Shown one piece after another: positions 23,596 to 32,658 of a DNA stretch of 64,000 nucleotides (positions are counted from its first letter, which is position 1; each line of letters starts with the position of its first letter). This DNA is from Pseudevernia furfuracea (Eukaryota; Ascomycota; Lecanoromycetes; Lecanorales; Parmeliaceae): contig JAIUPT010000028.1 of assembly GCA_022315425.1 (NCBI GenBank), positions 806,001 through 870,000 of the forward strand. The letters run 5' to 3'. Position numbers and translations under genes: made by a program. The notes beneath the pieces are model-generated. The model was given only the letters and a program-made list of their open reading frames with translations, did no database searches and was not told where the DNA came from.

Positions 23596-25159
23596 TCATG
23601 GTACAGAGCTCCGCCGAACCAGCTTCGACGAAGCAGCGGCCTTTGTCTCAACAGACCTCCGAGCAATTTGCTCGATCATGTCATCATTTTGGGCCCTTTT
23701 CTGGTCCAAGAAAGCGATGAGAGCAAGTGTCAAAGCGCCTGTATATCACAGTGGTTAGAATATGAAACAGCGCTCGAGCGAAGACATAAATATCATGAGT
23801 CCTACCTGCAGTGACGATGTAAGACGAGACAGTAAATGCAGCCGCGACTACTGCTTGTAGATCTGCATTGCCCTTATGGGCGTAAATGCGAACCCAGACG
23901 ATACCAAAGATGAGAGAAGCCACAGGTGGGACTACCACAACGGCTGAGATGGCGCCAACGTCGTATGTCCGTTGAAACTCGAGTGCCGAATTCTGTGGTA
24001 CGGTTCGAATGGTCTCTGCAACTGCGACGGTGTGTGCCCCAAGTTCGGGATTTTCGAAAATGTTGACGAGTCTGCCTTTGTAACGACCAAGCTGTAACGT
24101 CCCTAGTCGGCTTCCCAAGACCAAGCTGTCCTTGCTCATCTAGATACATAGCCCCCAGCGTTGAGCAAGACGAGGCTAGGCGATGCAAGGGAGACATGGC
24201 TTACCTCGACGAAGTCGATCCTCTGGAGTTGCTTTGGGAACACTAGCGCTGGAAAGCCTTGGCCAACCAACATCATCTGATAGAATGAGCGTATGCGTGC
24301 CAGCATGGCTTCATCCGTGCCATCCGCTGGAATTGGAACAGATATGTTTTCATCGTCGACGAAGATATGGATCGAGAGCTCCTCATGTTGTCGCCACGCC
24401 GCCATGTAGTTCTGTCTGAATTCCGCCATAGGCGTAATCAAAAGGTAAACGAGCCACCAAATCTTGCATAATCCAGTGTATCGACCGTCACTCCTCAATA
24501 GGGCTCTGGCTATGACGTACTCCTATTATTGGATATCAGCGATCTTGATAGTTCAAGAAGGCCAGACGGGGAGATACCCAGATTTTCTGTATCCAGCGAA
24601 AGAGCCCCCAGAAGAGCTGACGCTTCCCAGGGATCGGGACCTTAATGAACGGGATGGTATCACGTCCGGCCTTCAGAAGGCTCCAACGAAACAAGTACAT
24701 CGCTACGACTATCGTTGAGACGAAGCCGTCGAAAAATGCCGTCCACAGCCAAAAGATCGAGAGGTAGATCACCACAGGTCTTGTAGCCGTCCGCAGCGCT
24801 GAGACGAGCCACCATGAGCCAAAGAAGACGTCTACGACTGGGACCGGTTGCGGCAGCCGATCAAAAGCTCTCGAGCTGAATGGGGAGTGCTGCTGGCTTT
24901 TCGCAGCTTCAGCTGGTGGCCCATCAAGTGATATAGCTCCAGCTTCCGCATTTCCCCCATGATTGCCTTGTCCAGGGTGTGTCGCGGTCTCGTGCTCTCC
25001 TCTTTCCATCTGGGCTTCGTCCATGTCATGCCGTCGAGGACTGAGTGTAGAATACAAGCGGTTCCAAGCTCCTTTGAAGGATCCGGTAGCATTTGGTACA
25101 TTGTTGTTGTTCTCTCCAGTTGAGACTACCTCTGTATTGAGTGTATCTTGTGTAGGCAT
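23596..25159 (-). CDS. Membrane protein with four or more helices, uncharacterised fungal family
   Basis: Four exons on the minus strand (25159-24578, 24522-24205, 24139-23806, 23738-23596) join in phase to 458 aa. Introns are 55, 65 and 67 nt. The N-terminal 90 residues are polar and low-complexity (MPTQDTLNTEVV; an Asn run). Hydrophobic segments are VVIYLSIFWLWTAFFDGFVS, then after a soluble middle (EYVIARALLRSDGRYTG, LVFPKQLQRIDFVE) a pair AVVVVPPVASLIFGIVWVRI and AVVAAAFTVSSYIV, the latter continuing over the last splice into GALTLALIAFLDQKRA. The C-terminal 35 residues are charged. An in-frame upstream TTG was ignored; the first ATG is 25159. This domain plan recurs in ascomycete proteins of unknown function. 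No enzymatic motif is visible. Confidence 0.8.
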
Positions 25160-25751
25160 CGCTCGCTGAGGACACACTCTCTGTTGGCTCTGGCGCTGAA
25201 CATCGTGAAGTAAGGGGGACAATCATTGAGTAATGGTCAAGTCGTTTGAGGCTACGAGGCTACCATCTAGACCAGTCAGGATGCAGATCCATCGCGCCAA
25301 GAAGACGGAATTTTGCGTCGATCCCACCTCCAGAGCTTACCTTAACCTTACCTACGAGTATGTAGTGTGAGCGTCGTCTCAACGCCTCGCGATCGAGGGG
25401 CGATCCTATGCGACAAATAACACCTCCTCGGGGATGAGCTGCTGCCTGATCTTCTGCTGGAGTACAAAAGGTTTACGAGCGACGCCTTAGGTATCGTTTT
25501 TGTGACTCAGACGAGAAAAGTTCTAGTCGTCTCTTTACTACTCATTCAGTCCATCTTCTCGTCATTGTCAATTTTCTCGGGGTCTTCGTTTGCTCTGTCA
25601 CATTTCGTTCCCCCTCGCTCGCATGGATTATATAGCTCTCGAGTCCTCTCTCCTAGTCCCGTGACTGTTCGCCGAGACCTTCATTCCAGGCAACCCAATT
25701 ATTAACGTGCCTAGAGTACGTTATATGGAGACGAAGATGTTCCGTTAGGTT
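25160..25751. other. Gap upstream of the 458-aa membrane-protein gene
   Basis: This should contain the promoter of the minus-strand gene that starts at 25159. A GTG-started plus frame at 25502-25705 has a hydrophobic start but no family match and no ATG; I do not call it. Confidence 0.4.
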
Positions 25752-26702
25752 CTAGCAAAAGTACGGCTCAAAGCAGATTGTGGATTTGGTAGCTGTGTGC
25801 ACCGTCGTTAGGAAAAGATGTGAATGCTCAATGTGCGTTGCGAAAGTCCGATAACTCAAAGAGACGGCCACACAATTTAAAGTACGAGAGACAAGACTAG
25901 TCTGTCCTAGATCTTGATTTGAGGAGTTGTTGAAGCAGTGGATAAAATACCTTCTTCCTCGAGCAGCTGTGGATAAGAGTGTTAAAGAGGCAATTCTTTC
26001 GGGAATGAGTAAGCCCTGCAGGCATAGTGTCAGTCTGGTGCCTGAGTTTCGTGAAATCTTCCCAAATGGGAGCTGTGTTTCACCAAATATTGCGGTACCA
26101 TCCCACCCGTGGTGATGCCTAAGACATATGGCTAATGGTTCGCCGTCCAGTCGATGCTGTCTAAGAGATCGACAGTGTCTCAAGCCATTTCTGATATCGA
26201 ATAGCGGCGAAATGAGTTATCAGACTCGCCCATACCTGTGGGTTGGGAAATCTTAGAGATCGGGCGCCTCGAAGCACGTGTGAGGAGGAGGGATATGGAT
26301 TGTCGAAACAAGGAGCGAGGTTTAGAGGGGGGGGGTTTTTCTTGACCTCCGTTATCGAACACGAAACACAAATAATTCGTGCCTCAATCGTGGCCGAAAG
26401 CCTTTGTCGATAGTCCACTAAGAGAAATAAGAGCAACATGAATCAACGTTCGATCATTTAGCAGAATTCTAGCAAGACATATGCCAGGGGTATAGCGAAG
26501 GGCCTTGCTTGCGCTTCACGGAGAACAAGAAAAAGGTAAGACTAACCACCAGGTTCTCCGCACCATTGCCATGGATGTCGTATGAAATCTTGAAAGGACC
26601 ACCCCTTCCTTTGGCCACATCGACTTTGCCCTTCTCAGTCGGCTTTAGATCCCAGATGGCGTTCTTGAAACTCGGAGTGCTGTACTGACTGGGCAACTGC
26701 AA
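25752..26702 (-). pseudogene. Decayed alpha/beta-hydrolase gene
   Basis: Reading the minus strand, ordered fragments of one alpha/beta-hydrolase appear in different frames. FKISYDIHGNGAENLV (about 26600-26550) matches the family N-terminus; GMGESDNSFRRYSISEMA (about 26240-26180) matches the loop after the first strands. PYVLGITTGGM sits where the nucleophile elbow GxSxG should be, with the serine replaced, and LIPERIASLTLLSTAARG (about 26010-25950) is the next strand-helix. Stops interrupt it: TGA directly after SEMA, and TAG just before PYVLG. Both are explained by a C-to-T change from an Arg CGA and a Gln CAG codon. The strand-loop between the first two fragments is unreadable. I see no intact gene model. 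C-to-T nonsense changes fit repeat-induced point mutation or plain decay. Confidence 0.7.
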
Positions 26703-26900
26703 GTGGAGGCCTATGTTGTGACCGAAACCTTAGCACCCCATCAAGAACGAGAAACGAAACGCTCCGTACATTGTAAGATTAGGCTGAGTGGAAGCTTTCC
26801 AGACTTTGAGAGAGAGAGAAAGGAGGGGAATCCAACATTTGATTTATCGCAGACAACCTGGCCCGCTGCAGATTATCGACGACTGAGGCTGATTGATTTA

Positions 26901-26932
26901 CAGCATTTTGCAAAACCCTAGGCGGGAGGTTC
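26901..26932 (+). repeat. Left terminal inverted repeat of the MITE
   Basis: These 32 nt are the exact reverse complement of 27624-27655. The repeat is preceded by TA at 26899-26900. Confidence 0.93.
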
Positions 26933-27623
26933 CTGGGCGGCCTTGGCAGACTTTTTTTTTTTTTGAGCCGAGGGTAAAACAGGTCGTAAAGTCGTAGACT
27001 TCAGGCACATATAGAAGATCAATCACGTATGTGCGAAGCTTACAGTTATCTGCGTTGAAATCCCCGTAATTTATTCTCTATTTCGCATTACTTGTATATA
27101 TAACACAGCGTTATTACACGTTGTGAAAGGTGCTCAAATTTGAGATTCTTTGTTTATTTTTTCTGAAATGCTTGACAAAAATCCTGATTTTTCGATAAAT
27201 ATTATGAATTTTCTCTTACACAACGTGCAATAATACTGTGCTTTATGTATAAGTAATGTAGAATAGAAAGTCAAATACGAGGATTTCAGCGCAATTAACT
27301 GTAGACTTTAAAAATATATGGTTGTTCTTGTATACGTGCCTGAAGTTCATATTTATTCAGTTTTTGAGATTTTTGTTTACTTTTTTTCAGCTCTATTTCG
27401 AAAATTTCGAAAATTTCGAAGATTCGAGCTTCGTTACGTACAATCAACGATAACGCTGTGTGATACATATCAAGATATGATCTAAGAGTATCAGATATAC
27501 TCTTTTAATTGCAATTTAGTAGAAGTTTATAACAGTCGTGGCTGTCTTTCTATAAGGGACTTTTCAATATTTCGCGACTTTTTTACCCCCCGTCAAAAAA
27601 AAAAATTCCTCCCGGGCCCGGCT

Positions 27624-27655
27624 GAACCTCCCGCCTAGGGTTTTGCAAAATGCTG
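27624..27655 (-). repeat. Right terminal inverted repeat of the MITE
   Basis: These 32 nt are the exact reverse complement of 26901-26932. The repeat is followed by TA at 27656-27657. Confidence 0.93.
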
Positions 27656-28002
27656 TACATGGTGTAAAGAAAGGGTTTAGTCGGCTCTTGTGTCTGCTGA
27701 GAAGTTGGGCCATCTGTTCGAGCCCTACAATGTAGCATTCTTCCACTACGGCTCGTCTTTATATACAATATATAAGTTCTTACATTATAGAACCATTTGA
27801 GTCTGTCCCCGGTATCTTGTCGCAGCTCGCTAACAAGTCTCCACATGTCCCAGCTTGTCCTAATTTCTTGTCTCCTTCAAATCTACGTCTTTTCGAACCT
27901 TGATGCTGTGCAAAGGGACCAGACCATCATCTTCGCCTGCACTCACAGAGCGCTTCGCCGATGCTTCGGTGGCCGTGATCGCATCTCTATCTGGCCGCAA
28001 TT
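27656..28002. other. Gap between MITE and rhodopsin-fold relic
   Basis: No gene is supported. Two overlapping minus-strand frames (27564-27846) run into the MITE end and have no conserved features. Confidence 0.4.
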
Positions 28003-28899
28003 TTAGCTCATTGAACTTACGACTCTACGGCTTGGGTTGGCTTTGAAGTCGCCTGACCTAGACGTGGCGCTACGCGAAATGAATGGCAATTGAAGGATCG
28101 AGCTGACATTCTTGACATTCTTCAGCAGCATTCCCGTACTTGGCAGAGGGGCCATAGTTGGGAGGCAACCAGCCGCAGCACTCCGAAATATAACAGCATC
28201 AAGAGCCACGTTGAAAGCTTGCACAAATTGTAACATCCAAAAAACATTGAAGCAATGTCCAGGTCTCTCAACGTTCCAGGCCTTTCGTACAGGCGTGCCT
28301 TGGAACGCAAAGACCAGGTTGTCCGCGAGAAACCATGCCACTACGAAGATACCAACAATTCTGATCCAACTTCGCAATCGGCCGATCGAGAAGATCTTTC
28401 TGTAGGAGAGCAGAATTGAGATCTTGATTACTGTTATGGCGGAGTCATAGAGTTGAAATGAGAGATAGAAGATCTGGTGCATTAGGAGTCAGCTTGTCCG
28501 GTTGAGGCAGTGAGGAAGACGAACCCTTTCGAAAAGTTCAAAATCACCATGCTTCATTGTATCGACATGCATTCCATTGCCGTGTTTTATTTGCTACATG
28601 AAGCGGTCAAAGAAATCGAGATTTCATGCTCCATGGGGATTCTACTCCAGACATAGATCAGCGCATTGGCTATCTATCATAAAGAGCTGCAAACATCTGT
28701 ATGACATCTTCGGGTAATGAGAGCTCGGACTGACCACCCCTACCATCATAGAATAGTCATCTGCACCAAAGGATATCTCGTGGAGCTTTTCTACCACGAA
28801 TCTTAAAGAAACTGCAATGGAAGTAATTGAAACAACAGATACGATCGCTATGGTGGTAAGGTAAGCCCTGCCTCCTGATGCAGCCATGTTTCGAATCAT
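28003..28899 (-). pseudogene. Rhodopsin-fold (PTH11-related) membrane protein gene with internal loss
   Basis: The minus strand encodes parts of the fungal rhodopsin-domain family. MIRNMAASGGRAYLTT and a helix up to FGADDYSMM (from ATG 28899) fit helix 1-2. QIKHGNGMHVDTMKHGDFELFER, IFYLSFQLYDSAITVIKISI, LLSYRKIF and the helix WIRIVGIFVVAWFLADNLVF fit helices 3-4, and NVERPGHCFNVFW precedes NVALDAVI. The frame then passes straight into FRSAAAGCLPTMAPL, which resembles the family's C-terminal segment after helix 7. About three helices are therefore missing, and the stretch between DDYSMM and QIKHG is also too short. Splices at 28743/28674 and at the FER|IFY join are in phase, so transcription is possible. 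I treat it as an internally deleted gene; a non-standard intact variant cannot be excluded. Confidence 0.55.
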
Positions 28900-30775
28900 T
28901 CAAGTATAGTACTGTGTTTGCTGAGGTTCCTGCGAGAACATGAATTGGATACGGTGTTTATTCCATCCTTCGATAAGTCATCGTTACTCCATTCGGACCC
29001 AGGGCAGTTAACTTTTCACCATCCGAGGCCAAAATATCTGTGATGGGGCCTAAGATTTCAGTTCTGAACACGTCAGCCGGGAGCGATCCGGACGGCTGTA
29101 AGAGCGCAGCTAGTTTAAATTGCACGTACGGGGTGGGTACTAATTCATTGGCACAAAGGATCTCCGATCATATCTGCCAAGAAACGACAACGGCTAGCCT
29201 ATACAATTCATGCCTTATGCCTCATCGAGCGTCTGACGTTGTAGAAACTTGCTTTTCTTGTATGGGTGTGAGATAGACTTAAAAGTACCACCAGGGTCCT
29301 GAGAACGAGTTTCGGCAACCTCGCAACGCGATGTCTCAATGTCACTGAAAATTGTGCAAGCTATCGTCTCTAAATACCTTGTCATATAAACCCTAGCGAA
29401 GGGCAGAAACCTTGACATGGGCGATAAGTTCCAATGGTTTTCAACGACTTTGTACCGCAAATGGGCGCTCTTGTTGGTCTCTCTCGCTATTCTCGTGAGT
29501 ATCTACTCTTGGTTTTGGTGCAGGTGCAGGCTGCTGATTTGGTCAAAAGGCTACCTGGACCTTTCTTCAAGCCATCTGTAATCTCTTCTGGCAATCTGTT
29601 GAGCAGATTCGCGGGATTGCAGCAAGCAGGATCCCATACGTGTATATGCTTCCTTCAGCGGTCATCTGGCAGCCAAATTCCAGGAACTCCACAACACATC
29701 TTGCGGCCAGTGCGCCCCGACTGACAGCCTTTGTAGACCTGTGTCCAAATCAGCACTTTAGTGGCAAACCTGTCCTCGTCAGACTGTACAGACCCTCTAT
29801 CATTCATTCCTGAACGATGGCTGGCAACCAGTCCTCATCCTTGCAGACCCGATAGAAAGCAAGCGTCTCCGCCTTTCTCGACCGGTCCACGAAACTGTAT
29901 TGGCCAGCAGTAAGTCTTCTCGTAGCAGATCTGAAGTTGCCATGGCTGATGAAGGTTGGCAGTCTCGCGTTATCCGAAGTGCGGCTTGTTATTGCTGGGA
30001 TAATTCGACGCCGACGCTATGACCTGCGCTGCATCATGCAAGATTCTTGGACCGACCAAGCTCCCTGCTTGCTTTGGGGTAGAATACCTTTGCTGGTAGA
30101 AACGGTTCTAGTAAACGATGAAGGGTAATAAACGGAGTAGACTATTCATAAGAGAATAGGGGATATGGATATCATTGTCGCTGAAACAGCTCCATCACCC
30201 AGGCCGCACCCAAAAAGCGGCAGCCTTGGGTGAGCATCCGACTGAGCTGGGGCAGATCGTGCTCCCCTGGAGTCACCTTGAAATATTTTGGAGAGGCCCG
30301 CAGGAAGTCACTAAGCTGCAAACGCTTTGTACAATCTCGAAGACTTGGTAGCCGGAATGGACGCTGTATCGTTTGCCCCTTTTCGACATTATTGCCGGCC
30401 CAATCGAGCGGTGCTCGTACAGATTTGATGTGTTATATACATGGATCCACCCGATCCTTGATACCAATCCAAAGATAATCCAAGGCATCATCCAGCATCA
30501 TAAAGCCCACATCTATCGTCGTAACCTCGTTAGCAGCATCGCGAGTTCGGCCCCACAGCAAGAATTTGCAGCCCATTCATTGGTCGGTTCTTTACCTTTT
30601 CGCAGCCAATCTCCAAGCACTCGCCTTTCGTCAGCTATACAGCTAGCCATATTCAAACCGTCACGATACCTCCTCTTCTCGCACAAACCTTCAGCACCCT
30701 TGCTGTAAGGAATCTCCTATTCTCCATCTCCATCTACATCTCGACCCCTGTACACACCCTCAAGCTTTTCCATAT
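28900..30775. other. Region without a supportable gene, possibly containing coding relics
   Basis: Several short frames look protein-like but cannot be joined. On the plus strand, 29434-29724 encodes 96 aa, and near 30010 there is RYDLRCIMQDSWTDQAPCLL. On the minus strand between 30490 and 30230, PKYFKVTPGEHDLPQLSRML appears in a frame broken by stops. I recognise none of these families. The density of interrupted frames resembles the decayed stretch at 25.7-28.9 kb. Confidence 0.35.
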
Positions 30776-30994
30776 TTAAACCCCTCCCCCTTCCCTGCCA
30801 GCTTTGACTTCGTAATTTTTCTCCTCCTTATTCGCCGATCCTCCTACGCTGCTTTTATTCTCTCCACTATCCCTTTGGGCTTGTTGAGCCATTATCGTTT
30901 TCGACTTGAGACCGAGGTAGAAAGCGCCGCTGCCGGCTACAGCGATGACGCCGAGGGTGGATGGTCTAGTCAGGAGGGAGGTAATGTGAGACAT
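30776..30994 (-). CDS. Small single-helix membrane protein, 72 aa, conserved-looking
   Basis: The ATG at 30994 starts MSHITSLLTRPSTLGVIAVA, which continues as a hydrophobic segment GSGAFYLGLKSK. A polar, Gly/Ser/Lys-rich part and the C-terminus YEVKAGREGGGV follow before the TAA at 30776. The frame is open further upstream, but the extra residues (from 31069) do not start with a good context. Small fungal proteins with one N-terminal helix and a glycine-ending tail like this are frequent in ascomycetes; location (perhaps mitochondrial) and function are unknown. Single exon. Confidence 0.65.
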   Translation of the reverse strand: MSHITSLLTRPSTLGVIAVAGSGAFYLGLKSKTIMAQQAQRDSGENKSSVGGSANKEEKNYEVKAGREGGGV

Positions 30995-31033
30995 GATGGC
31001 GACTCTCTGGCGGCTTGGTTCGAATAGAGCGAA

Positions 31034-31240
31034 GGGGATTCGGAGGTGGGTGCTGGGTTCTGGGCTCAAAAGTGGGCCTCCAGTGGCTTTGGCAAGGGGA
31101 GATGACAGTCGGCGCTTCTGCTGAACAGTGGCTGAGAAGAAATGAGAGGGATTCAGAGTTGGGTGCTCGGTCTCTTGGCTCGATAGGTCTACAACCAGAC
31201 TCGGAAGTGGATGAGATATTTGGTACTTCTGCTGAAAAGA
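31034..31240. repeat. Diverged tandem duplication, unit about 113 nt
   Basis: GGGATTCGGAGGTGGGTGCT at about 31036 recurs as GGGATTCAGAGTTGGGTGCT at about 31149, and CTTCTGCTGAA at about 31114 recurs at about 31228. The spacing is the same, near 113 nt. The copies differ at many positions. Confidence 0.6.
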
Positions 31241-31717
31241 CCTGATGGACGTAGGGTGGAAGAGTAGCTGTTGAGGTGGAGGAGCAAAATATGTCGTAAT
31301 TGGCTAAGCGATTGACCTAGACAGAGTATGTTAGATGCAGAAAAAGCAAATGTTGGGGCGAATGGAGCTTTCTCCTCTTCAAGAGCCCCACAAGCTTTCC
31401 CCACAGATCGTTCCCGGCTTCCCGTTCTTGTCCATGGTTTGAGTGATTCCAGTGTTCCACCATCTTTTGGATGCTGCTCGGCTCTATCAAGTATTGTGTC
31501 ATGTTGGATGCAAAGCATCTACCGCACTCAAGTGAACCTTTTGTGTCCCCCATGAAGATCTCTCTTCCCTTGACCCTGTTCTGCAAGTTACCATGGTTAC
31601 CAAACTATTCTGGAAGTGTGTCGTATCCGTATAATGCCAAGGTGCTACAAGATTTGCTTTGATTGGCTCCACCCCTCACTGGCATGGACAATCCAACACA
31701 CGGACAGCTAAGGACAA

Positions 31718-32296
31718 ATGGAATTCATCAAGTGGCTTCTCTACATCATCAACTGTCTGACTATACTCGCGACATTGGACATCATTCGAGGCTATTTGAA
31801 GTACCAAAGACAGCAAAAGCCGAAGAAAGCACTGGACATAGAAAGTAGATCACGCACGACACAAGACATTCTAAAGATTCTAAAGATATACAAAAACCAT
31901 CCGGGTCACAAATGTCTGACACGGCATGAGCAAAGATTGAGAGAAGGTCAGCTAGAAAAATACCTCAGACAAAGCTGGAGCCAAATCAGCCAAGAACGGA
32001 GGCGCCCGCACAGCAAAGTGAGCAAAAGAATAACGGCGGAGCCAGCGAGAGAGGATCCCGCCTTTAAGAAAATTAGCCGCATGAACAGGCAGCTGAGCCA
32101 GCCTTTACCCCAAAAGTCTCGTCTTTCACACTTACTACATCTCCTCTTTCTTGAGCTGTCCATCCACACAGCTTTGCCTTTTCTTACTTTCTGCATTTTC
32201 TGTCATAGTCTTCGCATGAGTCTGACAGAGGTTTACTTGCTTCAAGTAGAGGAAGAATCAGAGCACGTCCAACTTTCCGAGCTAGACCCTGTTTGA
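31718..32296 (+). CDS. Hypothetical protein, 192 aa, doubtful
   Basis: An ATG-to-TGA frame encodes 192 residues. It starts with a hydrophobic stretch (WLLYIINCLTILATL) that could be a membrane anchor, then a very basic middle part (RQQKPKK, QERRRPHSK), and a second hydrophobic patch near residue 150. No family is recognised, and the basic, repetitive composition makes chance possible. Confidence 0.28.
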   Translation: MEFIKWLLYIINCLTILATLDIIRGYLKYQRQQKPKKALDIESRSRTTQDILKILKIYKNHPGHKCLTRHEQRLREGQLEKYLRQSWSQISQERRRPHSKVSKRITAEPAREDPAFKKISRMNRQLSQPLPQKSRLSHLLHLLFLELSIHTALPFLTFCIFCHSLRMSLTEVYLLQVEEESEHVQLSELDPV

Positions 32297-32658
32297 CGAC
32301 TCCTCTCGACTCACCAGCAAACTGACCTAAGGCATCCATCCACCCTACTGCACTTTACACCGCTTGCCCCGCCTGGATTCGATTTTTACACTCCATCTTC
32401 ATTGACTTCACCTTCGCAAAGACTCTTGCCCTTCATCCTCAATCTAAAATTGAGACAACAATTCTCATCTTCTCATCTCTTCGAGCGCATCAGTCTTGCC
32501 AAGCTTGTTTAGTGCACCGTTTGGCTCCCCAGAGACGGCTGCAGTAACTCAATTCTTCGTCACCACACCACTGCGCAACACTCACTGGCAGGCAACCATC
32601 CAGCCAACAGACCGACATTGCCCTGGAACTTTTGTGTAAGTTTTGAGAATACCAAGGG

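Larger units (their letters stand above)
26901..27655. mobile_element. 755-bp MITE with perfect terminal inverted repeats and TA flanks (Tc1/mariner-like)
   Basis: The two ends carry a perfect 32-nt inverted repeat beginning CAGCATTTTGCAAAACCC (26901-26932 and, inverted, 27624-27655). Each is flanked on the outside by TA (26899-26900, 27656-27657), the target duplication expected of Tc1/mariner/pogo elements. The inverted similarity continues imperfectly inward for about 60 nt, including a poly-T run on each arm. Further nested inverted segments occur, such as CTTCAGGCAC near 27000 against GTGCCTGAAG near 27335. The interior is AT-rich and has no long frame, so transposase must come from elsewhere. 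It lies between two pseudogenes. Confidence 0.88.
30995..32658. other. Gap with one doubtful frame and a diverged duplication
   Basis: This 1.7-kb gap holds the promoters of the divergent genes at 30994 and 32659. Other open frames than the one at 31718 (listed) are short and overlapping. The stretch just before 32659 is pyrimidine-rich, as in fungal promoters. Confidence 0.4.

Noticed and set aside
27660..27740. tRNA-like B-box word (GTTCGAGCCC)
   Set aside because: No matching acceptor stem or A-box at the right distance; I could not fold a cloverleaf.
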